This document shows positions 25,174 through 32,326 of a stretch of 35,572 nt of DNA, in pieces (position 1 is the stretch's first letter; each line of letters opens with the position of its first letter). The notes beneath the pieces were generated by a model. It was not told where the DNA came from. It worked only from the letters and a program-made list of their open reading frames with translations, and did not search any database. A program made the translations under genes and the position numbers. The stretch covers positions 1 through 35,572 of the forward strand of contig SVTW01000018.1 of the NCBI GenBank assembly GCA_015063585.1, given 5' to 3'. Origin of the DNA: Oscillospiraceae bacterium. Its GTDB lineage: Bacteria; Bacillota; Clostridia; Oscillospirales; CAG-272.

Positions 25174-25221
25174 GCACAGGGGAAAAATGAAAACAACCGG
25201 CATCTTCCCCTGTGCTTTTTT
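25174..25221 (+). terminator. strong hairpin terminator directly in front of mgtE
   Basis: GCACAGGGGAA (25174-25184) pairs perfectly with TTCCCCTGTGC (25205-25215) and is followed by TTTTTT. It ends 10 nt before the mgtE ATG, and the GAGGTG ribosome site lies immediately after the T run. It terminates the upstream operon and, given the position, may also attenuate mgtE. Confidence 0.9.
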
Positions 25222-25231
25222 GAGGTGTTCT

Positions 25232-26632
25232 ATGCTGAATGAAAATAAAACCTATTCCTATGAAGACCTGATCTTTTTGCTTGAACAAAAGAAATATACC
25301 GATTTGATGCGCCGAATCGATACCCTGCCCCCAATTGACGCGGCAAACTTTTTAACGTCGATTGACGGCACATATTTTCCCATCGTATTTCGCTTACTCA
25401 AAAAGGATACCGCGGCAAAAATCTTTGCCGAGCTCGATCCCGACCGTCGCGAGGAATTGATCAATGGGTTGACCGACCGTGAACTGTCTCCGATTCTGAA
25501 CGAGCTTTTTGTAGACGATACGGTTGATATGCTTGAGGAAATGCCTGCGGGAATGGTAACACGCATCATGAAAATTGCCTCTCCCGAAACACGTGCTGAG
25601 ATCAACCGCTTTCTTGCCTATCCGATCGATAGTGCCGGAAGCGTAATGACAAGTGAATTTTTAGATCTCAAGCGCAGCATGACCTGTTCGGAGGCTATTG
25701 AAAAGATTCGTCGGATCGGACTTGAAAAAGAAACGGTCTACGTGGCTTATGTGATCAACTCAGAACGGGTTTTAGAGGGTGTGGTCCCACTCAAAAAGCT
25801 GCTCTTTGCGTCCGCAGACGCGAAGATCGGAGAGATTATGGACCAAAACGTGGTGTTCGGTTATACACATGATGACCGTGAAACAGTAGCGCGTATGATC
25901 TCACATTATGACTTGCTTGCCATTCCGATCGTTGACAAAGAGCGCCGCCTTGTGGGGCTTGTAACGGTCGACGACGCGCTCGACGTTCTTCGTGATGAGG
26001 ATACCGAGGATATTGAACGTATGGCGGCAATTTTGCCAACGGACAAGCCCTACATGCGTACCGGAATTTGGGAAACCTGGAAAAAAAGGATCCCCTGGTT
26101 GTTGTTACTCATGATCTCCGCAACCTTTACGGGCGCAATCATCACACACTATGAAACCGCAATTGGAAAATATGCCATTTTGACCGCCTTCTTTCCAATG
26201 CTGATGGACACGGGCGGAAATGCGGGCGGTCAAACCTCGGTCACCATCATTCGTGCGCTATCTCTTGGCGAAATATCCCCTCGCGATATTTTTCGAATCC
26301 TTCGAAAGGAGCTTTGTGTTGCGCTCCTTTGCGGTATCACGCTTTCTGCCGTTACTTTTTTGAAAATTATGGCAATCGACTTTCGTTTTACGCTGCAAAG
26401 CGTTACAGAAAGCGGCATTGTTCAAAACAACCTCGCGATTGCGCTGGTGGTTTCTGTAACCGTTCTTTTCTCAATTCCGATTGCCAAGCTTGTTGGAACC
26501 CTCCTGCCGCTTGGTGCGAAAAAGATCGGAATGGATCCCGCCGTTATGGCAAGCCCCTTTATCACGACCATTGTAGATATTGCAATCCTCTTTCTCTATT
26601 TCAGCATCGCTGCCCGTGTCATCGGATTTTAA
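25232..26632 (+). CDS. mgtE: magnesium transporter MgtE
   Basis: Mg2+ channel of the inner membrane, closed by Mg2+ bound to its cytosolic domains. The 466-aa protein has the superhelical N domain (about 10-130), a tandem CBS pair (about 135-255), a connecting helix, and five membrane segments (about 287-466). The pore signature is PMLMDTGGNAGGQ (322-334), and pore-lining acidic residues include Asp435 in MDPAVMASPF. The ATG at 25232 follows GAGGTG closely; in-frame codons further upstream run through the terminator hairpin and are not translated. The 171-nt repeat copy B begins 31 nt after the stop. Confidence 0.95.
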   Translation: MLNENKTYSYEDLIFLLEQKKYTDLMRRIDTLPPIDAANFLTSIDGTYFPIVFRLLKKDTAAKIFAELDPDRREELINGLTDRELSPILNELFVDDTVDMLEEMPAGMVTRIMKIASPETRAEINRFLAYPIDSAGSVMTSEFLDLKRSMTCSEAIEKIRRIGLEKETVYVAYVINSERVLEGVVPLKKLLFASADAKIGEIMDQNVVFGYTHDDRETVARMISHYDLLAIPIVDKERRLVGLVTVDDALDVLRDEDTEDIERMAAILPTDKPYMRTGIWETWKKRIPWLLLLMISATFTGAIITHYETAIGKYAILTAFFPMLMDTGGNAGGQTSVTIIRALSLGEISPRDIFRILRKELCVALLCGITLSAVTFLKIMAIDFRFTLQSVTESGIVQNNLAIALVVSVTVLFSIPIAKLVGTLLPLGAKKIGMDPAVMASPFITTIVDIAILFLYFSIAARVIGF

Positions 26633-26663
26633 AAATACCGTTTTTTATCCCAATCCAAAACAA

Positions 26664-26834
26664 GGGGGTGAGTCAAATGCAAAAATGCATTTGGTACTCA
26701 CCCCCGACGTTTTTGCTTTGCGGCGAATCGCCGCAATTTCCGACTGCTTTGCAGGCGAAAACCGCAAATTCCGTGCTACAAAAAAGCCTACCGTCGGCTT
26801 TTTTGAGCAGAGGCTGCGCCAATGACGCAGCCTC
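26664..26834 (+). repeat. 171-nt hairpin-rich repeat element, copy B
   Basis: Five consecutive hairpins: a palindrome of GGGGGTGAGT-CAAATGC with its complement (26664-26705), TTGCGGCG/CGCCGCAA (26718-26736), CTGC/GCAG (26744-26754), AAAAAAGCC/GGCTTTTTT (26780-26804) and GAGGCTGCG/CGCAGCCTC (26810-26834). It aligns without gaps to copy A at 10062-10232. It lies 31 nt after the mgtE stop on the same strand. The last two stems could terminate mgtE, and the whole may be a 3' RNA element or a small mobile repeat. Confidence 0.93.
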
Positions 26835-26844
26835 CTGTTTTCAT

Positions 26845-27309
26845 TCATTCGATTGTTTCCGTAGAAGCCTCACTGAGAAAACTCTTATACCACGTTTCAA
26901 AGTCGACACCGAATTCTTCCATAAATGCCTGGTCGATTATTTCCCGTATCTCAGCCTCGGTAATCGACGTGACCATTATGATCTCAACACCAAGGAATAC
27001 AACAAACAACACGATTGCGAGAATACACAAAATCAAACCGACTTTCGCCTTTGTCGGCATAGTTCCATTTGCATCACGGCGTGCAAGGCATGCCATTACA
27101 ATACCGATAATGCCGAGCGGAAGCGCAAGATAGTAAGCACAACAGCAGCAAAAGCAAACCAAAACGCCTGCAATTCCCAACCAAAGCGCGGCATTGGCAT
27201 AGGATTTTGATTTTCCATTATTTTCGTTTTGATCGAGATTTCCCTCGGGCATGGAGGATTCATAGAAAAAGCTATCCTGACCGGGAGTGTAGTCTTGATT
27301 GTCATTCAT
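26845..27309 (-). CDS. DUF4190-type membrane protein
   Basis: A 154-aa membrane protein. The first 40 residues are hydrophilic and Asn/Gln-rich, then two hydrophobic segments (about 42-75 and 88-110) frame a short loop ACLARRDANGTMPTKAKVG. This is the arrangement of DUF4190 proteins, whose role is unknown. A run of four cysteines (CFCCCC) lies in the first membrane segment. The C-terminal 40 residues are acidic and helical. AAGGTG lies 6 nt before the ATG at 27307-27309. Its promoter is back to back with that of the DUF2752 gene. Confidence 0.78.
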   Translation of the reverse strand: MNDNQDYTPGQDSFFYESSMPEGNLDQNENNGKSKSYANAALWLGIAGVLVCFCCCCAYYLALPLGIIGIVMACLARRDANGTMPTKAKVGLILCILAIVLFVVFLGVEIIMVTSITEAEIREIIDQAFMEEFGVDFETWYKSFLSEASTETIE

Positions 27310-27355
27310 AATCAGCACCTTATTTGAAAAACCTTTCCTTGAGATTTCTGAATAC

Positions 27356-27384
27356 ATTATATCATATTTTTTCAATAAAAACAA
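27356..27384 (-). promoter_or_regulatory. sigma-A promoter of the DUF4190 gene
   Basis: On the minus strand: -35 TTGTTT (27379-27384), 17-bp spacer, -10 TATAAT (27356-27361) with extended TATGA. Only 8 bp separate it from the -35 of the divergent promoter at 27393-27421. Confidence 0.78.
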
Positions 27385-27392
27385 TCTTTTTC

Positions 27393-27421
27393 TTGAATTT
27401 TTTTATAATTTATGGTACAAT
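27393..27421 (+). promoter_or_regulatory. sigma-A promoter of the DUF2752 gene
   Basis: -35 TTGAAT (27393-27398), 17-bp spacer, -10 TACAAT (27416-27421) with extended TATGG. It implies a transcript starting near 27428 and so excludes any start codon upstream of that for the DUF2752 gene. Confidence 0.78.
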
Positions 27422-27455
27422 TAATACATATTTTTGGGAAAGGAGAAATAAAAAA

Positions 27456-27899
27456 TTGAAAGTCCACAAAAAATCGGCATTTGTTTGGCTCGGAATCCAT
27501 TTTCTAATCCTGCTTGCCATTCTCCTTTTTCCTTTTTACAGAAAAGTAACGTCATTCCTTTCGCATTTTCTGTCAAGCTGTATCCTGCATGACCGACTCG
27601 CACTCTACTGCCCTTTGTGCGGCGGTACACGCGCACTTGAGGCAATCTTTTCCCTAAAAATCGCCTCCGCTCTTGCACTCAATCCGTTTATCACGTTGCT
27701 GTTTTTCGCGGCAATTGCTTGGGATATTTGGGCACTTATCCGCCTCCTGCGCGGAAAAAACAAGCTTTATCGGTTGCCAACATGGGGATGGATTCTTTTG
27801 ATTTCCGTGATGCTTCTATACGGCATTATACGAAACGTTTTGCTTATTACGGCGGCGTATGACCCTTTGGGCGATTTGGTAGGATTTTGGCATGCATAA
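27456..27899 (+). CDS. DUF2752 membrane protein
   Basis: A 147-aa protein with three or four hydrophobic segments. The family signature CPLCGGTRALEAIFSLKIAS (about residues 51-70) is present, with the CxxCGxTR cysteine pair and the following NPF. DUF2752 proteins are small membrane proteins of unknown role. I place the start at the TTG at 27456-27458, about 9 nt after AAGGAG. The open frame extends to 27324 but would then begin upstream of the promoter. Convergent with the surface operon beyond the hairpin at 27919-27957. Confidence 0.85.
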   Translation: MKVHKKSAFVWLGIHFLILLAILLFPFYRKVTSFLSHFLSSCILHDRLALYCPLCGGTRALEAIFSLKIASALALNPFITLLFFAAIAWDIWALIRLLRGKNKLYRLPTWGWILLISVMLLYGIIRNVLLITAAYDPLGDLVGFWHA

Positions 27900-27918
27900 A
27901 GAATAATAGAAACAGAAC

Positions 27919-27957
27919 GAGTGGGAATCGATGACACAATGTCAAGGATTCCCACTC
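27919..27957. terminator. hairpin between convergent genes
   Basis: GAGTGGGAATC (27919-27929) and GATTCCCACTC (27947-27957) form a perfect 11-bp stem, with an inner TGACA/TGTCA stem. It lies 19 nt after the DUF2752 stop and 30 nt after the end of the surface operon on the other strand. Neither side has a pure T tract; the minus side (GTTCTGTTTCTATT) is richer in T. Confidence 0.7.
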
Positions 27958-27987
27958 CTTCGATCTCAACAGCTAAGCTTTCTGAGC

Positions 27988-28518
27988 TCAGGATTGCGGT
28001 TGAACAACCGATACTGTAAAGATCATAGAACCGCCGTATGTTCCCGACGCGCGAATATCGGCTTCATTGATCTCAAGTCTGCCTTTGATCGTCTCATCGC
28101 GCTCAAAAACATGAAAAACCGAATCATTCGCAAGCGGCGTTCCGCCCGTCTCCTGATTGTAGACCTGATACGGCAACCGATAATCATTGTAAAACAGATA
28201 AAATCCATTCTCCGCCGAAACGCTGACTTGAATCTGCTTGCCGTTGAGATAGGTCAATTCTGAAACACCAACCTCAAAGGATACCGATTTGATGGAGTCG
28301 CTCTCACTCCGCTCCAACGTGCCGATCGGTATGGTGCTTGGAATCGAAAGCGTAAATTCGGGCTTGCTGATCGCAACGGTTTCCACCGTGATCGACGTGC
28401 TTGTGCTCGACGACCCGTTTGAGGACGGGGAGAGCGTTTCTTCCTCCGCGGAAAGAACGGTTGTTGGCAAAAGCAGAGCAAAAAGAATGGAAAAGATAAT
28501 AATACCGATTTTCTTCAT
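27988..28518 (-). CDS. secreted protein sharing the RCC1 protein's C-terminal beta domain
   Basis: A 176-aa exported protein. Residues 1-23 are a signal peptide ending TTVLSA, followed by a Ser/Thr-rich linker and one domain (about 48-176). This domain matches the end of the preceding RCC1 protein step by step: PEFTLSIPSTIPIGTL against PTYQITVPATLNVGTL, NGFYLFYNDYRLPYQVY against NGRFQLVDGDYTLPYNIY, and GTYGGSMIFTVSV against GNYSGSVTFLVEV. It is probably a beta sandwich. No sortase motif or membrane anchor is present. The ATG at 28516-28518 follows AAAGGGGG; the gene is 17 nt after the RCC1 gene, last in the operon. Confidence 0.82.
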   Translation of the reverse strand: MKKIGIIIFSILFALLLPTTVLSAEEETLSPSSNGSSSTSTSITVETVAISKPEFTLSIPSTIPIGTLERSESDSIKSVSFEVGVSELTYLNGKQIQVSVSAENGFYLFYNDYRLPYQVYNQETGGTPLANDSVFHVFERDETIKGRLEINEADIRASGTYGGSMIFTVSVVQPQS

Positions 28519-28535
28519 AACCGTTGATCCCCCTT

Positions 28536-30239
28536 TCAAGAAAGCGGCGCCACTTCCACAAGGAAGGTTACGCTACCGCTGTAATTTCCCGATCTTGTGA
28601 TTAAGGAACGGTCAAGCTCTATGCGACCTGTTGCAACCACTGTTTCGTCGGATTCATAGAAGACGGCAAATATATCGCCCGACTGTAGCATGTCCGTGCT
28701 GTCCGCAGTTGGATAAATGTTGTATGGCAGTGTATAGTCCCCGTCAACCAATTGAAACCTGCCGTTGGGCGCTTCAATTTTAACAACCACGCGCTTTTCC
28801 CCAAACAGATGATCCACAGCCGTTGCGCTGACCGAGAGAGTGGTTTTGCTGATGCGTGTTGCGTCTGCCTCTGCGGGTGATGCTTGCGTAAGTGTGCCCA
28901 CATTGAGGGTTGCGGGTACTGTGATCTGATACGTTGGGCTGGGAACGGTTACCGTTGCCGTGATGGGAACCTTTTGAACGATGCGGTCATTGGGCTTTCC
29001 GAGACAAAGCAGTGTTCCGCCCTGTTCTCCCGCTTGAACGGCTACGGGAGCTTCTGTTTGCGTGCTTGTTACGCCACTGTCTCCAAGCTGCCCCGCATCA
29101 TTTTTGCCCCACAGATAAACAAATCCGTCGGAATCGATCACCGCGCTGTTTTGGTAACCTGCCGCAATTTCGGAGATCTGTTTTTCTCCGAGGTCAAGCG
29201 CGACTGCCTTTGGTGTTTTTTGAATCTTGGAGCTGTCCGCTACCGAATAGCCAAGCTGAGAATTGCTGCCATTTCCCCAGGTGTAGAGCGATTTGTCAGA
29301 GGAAAGTGCGATCATATGCGCGCTTCCCGACGCGATTTTCAAGACAGGCAATGCGTTGGCGGAAAAGGTTGCCGATGTGGGAACCGTATAATAGAGCTCT
29401 GTATCAATCTCTCCGTTTCCGAAGATCGCGTTTTGATTGATACCAAGGCTCTTAACCGCACCGTCCGACAAAAATGCCGTATGCGTAGTACCGAATACGA
29501 TCGCATCTGCTGATGCCGCATTTTTACGGGTAGGTGTTGTAATCACGTTCCCGCTTGAAACACCGGTTTGACGGTATTGATTATCACCCCAAAGCCATAC
29601 ACCGCCGTCAGCCGAAATTGCCGCGGCAACGCCCTGATCGGTCCAAATTGAGGTTATATACTGCGACTCAAGTGCGGAAACAAACACGGGAATATTGGAA
29701 AATTTATTGGAACCGGACTCTCCGTTTGCGAGCAATCCGGTTTGATTGCTTCCCCAAACCCAAACTCGCCCTGTCTCCGAAAGTGCGAAGGAAGTGTTTT
29801 CCCCTGCCGCAATTGCTACAAAGTTGACGTTTTCCGGCATTTGGATCTTTACCGGCGCGTTTTGATCCTCGGTAGAAGCATTTCCGAGCTGTCCCGCGCC
29901 GTTTTCACCCCAAGCCCATACGGCACCGTCTGTATCGAGTGCCAACGCATGCGCGCTCCCCGCCGCAATCTGAACAAAGGTTTGATCCGACGCAACCGCA
30001 ACGGGTTCCTTTTCAGAGGTTGACGTTGCACCGTTTCCAAGCTGTCCAACCCTGTTTTTTCCCCATGCGTAAGCATCTCCCTCCGCGGTCAGGGCAACTA
30101 CAAAGCCCTCCCCGATGCAAACCATCGGATCTGTAACCGAAAGGGTTTGCGCACAGGCTTTTACAGCGGCAAATCCGCGCATTGATTCAAACAAAAAGAA
30201 AATCCCCAGAAAAAAAGTGCATATTCTTTTGAAAATCAT
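28536..30239 (-). CDS. secreted RCC1-repeat beta-propeller protein
   Basis: A 567-aa exported protein. After a signal peptide (about 1-30) come seven RCC1-type repeats (about 35-425), recognisable by AAGxxHxxAL followed by GxVWAWGxNxxGQLGN, for example AAGSAHALALDTDGAVWAWG and GFVYLWGKNDAGQLGD. Seven repeats make one closed propeller. Repeat 5 is the most divergent (VKSLGINQNAIFGNG). Residues about 445-567 are a beta domain shared with the downstream secreted protein. RCC1 propellers usually bind proteins; secreted bacterial ones are thought to act in surface contacts, but no ligand can be named. No sortase motif is seen. Confidence 0.88.
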   Translation of the reverse strand: MIFKRICTFFLGIFFLFESMRGFAAVKACAQTLSVTDPMVCIGEGFVVALTAEGDAYAWGKNRVGQLGNGATSTSEKEPVAVASDQTFVQIAAGSAHALALDTDGAVWAWGENGAGQLGNASTEDQNAPVKIQMPENVNFVAIAAGENTSFALSETGRVWVWGSNQTGLLANGESGSNKFSNIPVFVSALESQYITSIWTDQGVAAAISADGGVWLWGDNQYRQTGVSSGNVITTPTRKNAASADAIVFGTTHTAFLSDGAVKSLGINQNAIFGNGEIDTELYYTVPTSATFSANALPVLKIASGSAHMIALSSDKSLYTWGNGSNSQLGYSVADSSKIQKTPKAVALDLGEKQISEIAAGYQNSAVIDSDGFVYLWGKNDAGQLGDSGVTSTQTEAPVAVQAGEQGGTLLCLGKPNDRIVQKVPITATVTVPSPTYQITVPATLNVGTLTQASPAEADATRISKTTLSVSATAVDHLFGEKRVVVKIEAPNGRFQLVDGDYTLPYNIYPTADSTDMLQSGDIFAVFYESDETVVATGRIELDRSLITRSGNYSGSVTFLVEVAPLS

Positions 30240-30257
30240 ATCAAAATTGCCTTTCCT

Positions 30258-31157
30258 TTATTGTTTTACCACCGTTAGCTTTACAGCCATTTCAATTCCG
30301 TTCATGGGGGTTTTGTCCTGCAATGACTGCGTTTCAATCCGTATTCGCAAGCGATATTCCCCTGCTTCCAACGGATGCGTCAGCGTTAGGTCGGTAACCG
30401 CCATTCCGGGCGGGATCAACCCCGAACGGTAAATTTCTTCTCCACTATCTTCAAGCTCCAAAATAAACCGAAAATAACACGGGTTTCCTTTCGGATTGAT
30501 CAGTACCATTTGAACCGACTTGGTGTCCGCCGGTAAAGTGACGTCTGCATATCCCGGTGCGGCAATGTTTCCGGGATCGGTATTCTCCTGATCTTCGTAT
30601 AGATTCCCATAATCCGATGCGCCGGGGTCAATATCGGGGTCATGCAATATATTTTGATTGATCCAAATGCCAAAAAAGACACCTCCGGTCACCAAAACAA
30701 CCGCGCCAAGCAGAGCAAGCAAAAGGTGAAGGGGCCTGAGAAGGATCCCCGTGGAAATCGCGGCCGGCGGATTCACGGGAGGCATCTCCGGTGGAATTAC
30801 GTCCTCCGCAGAGGGTTGCGCCTCCACAACAGGTTCCGCAGGCTCATTTGGAACGTCATATGCGAGTTCATCCAATCCATCTGTCTCCTGCGATGTTGGT
30901 TCCGCATCTACCTCTTCGATATACGGACGCTCGCAAGGTTGGGGATCCGAAGTCTGGGACGCGTCCTCAAAGGGTGTCGCACATGGATCGAGCGTTTCCA
31001 ACGCAGGTGTCAGTTGTGATACCTTCTCCTCGCCGGATTCTTCAACGGACTCCTCGCCGTACGATTGATCGCACGGTTGGATATTCGAAGTTTGAGACGC
31101 ATCTTCAGAAGAGAGATTTGCCTGATCAATCCCTACTTTTTCCTTTTCTGAATTCAT
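30258..31157 (-). CDS. single-pass membrane protein with repeated acidic cytoplasmic part
   Basis: A 299-aa protein I do not recognise by name. Residues 1-140 are acidic, Pro/Ser-rich and contain two copies of EDASQTSxxQPC (from 18 and 64). One membrane segment spans about 142-166, and the remaining 130 residues should be outside the cell: a linker rich in Asp and Asn, then a beta domain (VQMVLINPKGNPCYFRFILE, SGLIPPGMAVTDLTLTHPL). No signal peptide is seen, so the membrane segment probably serves for insertion. It is first in the surface operon, with promoter at 31200-31228, and may anchor or guide the two secreted proteins. Confidence 0.78.
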   Translation of the reverse strand: MNSEKEKVGIDQANLSSEDASQTSNIQPCDQSYGEESVEESGEEKVSQLTPALETLDPCATPFEDASQTSDPQPCERPYIEEVDAEPTSQETDGLDELAYDVPNEPAEPVVEAQPSAEDVIPPEMPPVNPPAAISTGILLRPLHLLLALLGAVVLVTGGVFFGIWINQNILHDPDIDPGASDYGNLYEDQENTDPGNIAAPGYADVTLPADTKSVQMVLINPKGNPCYFRFILELEDSGEEIYRSGLIPPGMAVTDLTLTHPLEAGEYRLRIRIETQSLQDKTPMNGIEMAVKLTVVKQ

Positions 31158-31199
31158 ATTGATATTCCTTTATTTCTCGTTCTTGCTTATTTATTTAAT

Positions 31200-31228
31200 A
31201 TTATATCATATTTGAACTTATATTTCAA
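31200..31228 (-). promoter_or_regulatory. sigma-A promoter of the surface-protein operon
   Basis: On the minus strand: -35 TTGAAA (31223-31228), 17-bp spacer, -10 TATAAT (31200-31205) with extended TATGA. The first gene starts 43 bp downstream. Confidence 0.8.
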
Positions 31229-31294
31229 TACATAATTCGACAAGCTTCTTGATTATCTTCGAGATTTAAGGATAAAAAAAAGCGTTCGAGGAAA

Positions 31295-31339
31295 AAAATA
31301 TGCCCCCAAAAGTCAGACACTTTTGGAGGTGCATATTTT
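31295..31339 (-). terminator. intrinsic terminator after the gene at 31430-32089
   Basis: On the minus strand AAAATATGCACCTCCAAAAGT pairs, with two small irregularities, with ACTTTTGGGGGCATATTTT across a 5-nt loop, and T residues follow the stem. It lies about 90 nt after the stop codon. The intervening 31340-31429 holds two weak hairpins (GAACCC/GGGTTC; ATTCT/AGAAT) and nothing coding. Confidence 0.75.
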
Positions 31340-31429
31340 GATCGCAAACAACCGAATATTTAATTTTTATCGAACCCCTTGGGTTCCCTTCATAATTGCA
31401 TTTGCGATATTCTCTTATAGAATACGTTT

Positions 31430-32089
31430 TTAGTAGAAAAGCTCAATATTGCGCTTGATATATCCGAGCATTCTTCCGCGGATATATTTTTGATTGCCGA
31501 TGATAAAGTCCTTGATTTTTGAGGGATTTTCACGGTAATTCTCCATAATATAGCGGAACGCCTTTACCATTTCCTGTTCACCGCCCTGTGCAAGCGCACT
31601 GTAAAGCGAATTTAAAACGTCGGGCGCGGCATTGAGCATAGCATCCCAATAACTGTCCAAATTCTTGTCTGCAAGATCGTAAATCATCTTATACGCCAGA
31701 AGTGGACGGTAGACCCTGCGATACCCCAGCTTTCGGTCACTTTCCAAGACGTTTTCCTGCCAAAGCTGTTCCACCGACTCACAAACCATGGTCAAGAAAA
31801 AGGTCATTCGCTCATTTACAATTGTAAAAGTGAGGTTTTCAACCGGAATATTCCGCTTTTTGGCACGGTCAAAAAGGAAGAAATTGGGGTCCACGTCACG
31901 CGTGATGAACATATAGTAGCCGGCACATGCCGCCAAAAGGAGCATCAGGCAAGCGAGAATGACCTCCAAAACCTGTTTATAGGCAGCGTTTGCGTTTGGC
32001 ACTGCGAGAACAAAAATAAGGATCGCACCGATCAAGCTGAGCACACCGACAGACGAGACGATCACGGGAATGGATTTTTTCAGATTCAT
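31430..32089 (-). CDS. uncharacterised protein with two N-terminal membrane segments
   Basis: A 219-aa protein of unknown family. Residues 8-29 and 37-62 are hydrophobic and should form a hairpin in the membrane. The rest is a helical cytoplasmic domain with many aromatic and basic residues (LGYRRVYRPLLAYKMIYDLA, RGRMLGYIKRNIELFY). No metal-binding or nucleotide-binding motif is visible. It is a single-gene transcription unit, with its own promoter (32158-32186) and terminator (31295-31339), divergent from the DUF624 gene. Confidence 0.72.
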   Translation of the reverse strand: MNLKKSIPVIVSSVGVLSLIGAILIFVLAVPNANAAYKQVLEVILACLMLLLAACAGYYMFITRDVDPNFFLFDRAKKRNIPVENLTFTIVNERMTFFLTMVCESVEQLWQENVLESDRKLGYRRVYRPLLAYKMIYDLADKNLDSYWDAMLNAAPDVLNSLYSALAQGGEQEMVKAFRYIMENYRENPSKIKDFIIGNQKYIRGRMLGYIKRNIELFY

Positions 32090-32157
32090 TGACTACCTTG
32101 CCCTTTCTTTTCCGAATATCTTTTAAAAAACCGCACAGGGTTTACACTCTATTCAAT

Positions 32158-32186
32158 ATTATATCACAGTCGAAGGTTCATTGCAA
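32158..32186 (-). promoter_or_regulatory. sigma-A promoter of the gene at 31430-32089
   Basis: On the minus strand: -35 TTGCAA (32181-32186), 17-bp spacer, -10 TATAAT (32158-32163) with extended TGTGA. The start codon lies about 69 bp downstream. Confidence 0.78.
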
Positions 32187-32265
32187 GATATTTTTTTCTT
32201 TTTTTGTATTTTTCAGATCAATTTTTTGTATAAAAATCGTATTATATGTAAATTTTTTGTTCCTG

Positions 32266-32294
32266 TTGACTTTCGCTATAAAATATGGTAAAAT
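32266..32294 (+). promoter_or_regulatory. sigma-A promoter of the DUF624 gene
   Basis: -35 TTGACT (32266-32271), 17-bp spacer, -10 TAAAAT (32289-32294) with extended TATGG. The TTG start codon is 32 bp downstream. Confidence 0.78.
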
Positions 32295-32326
32295 AATAAA
32301 AAATACAAAACAAAGGAAGATTTACT

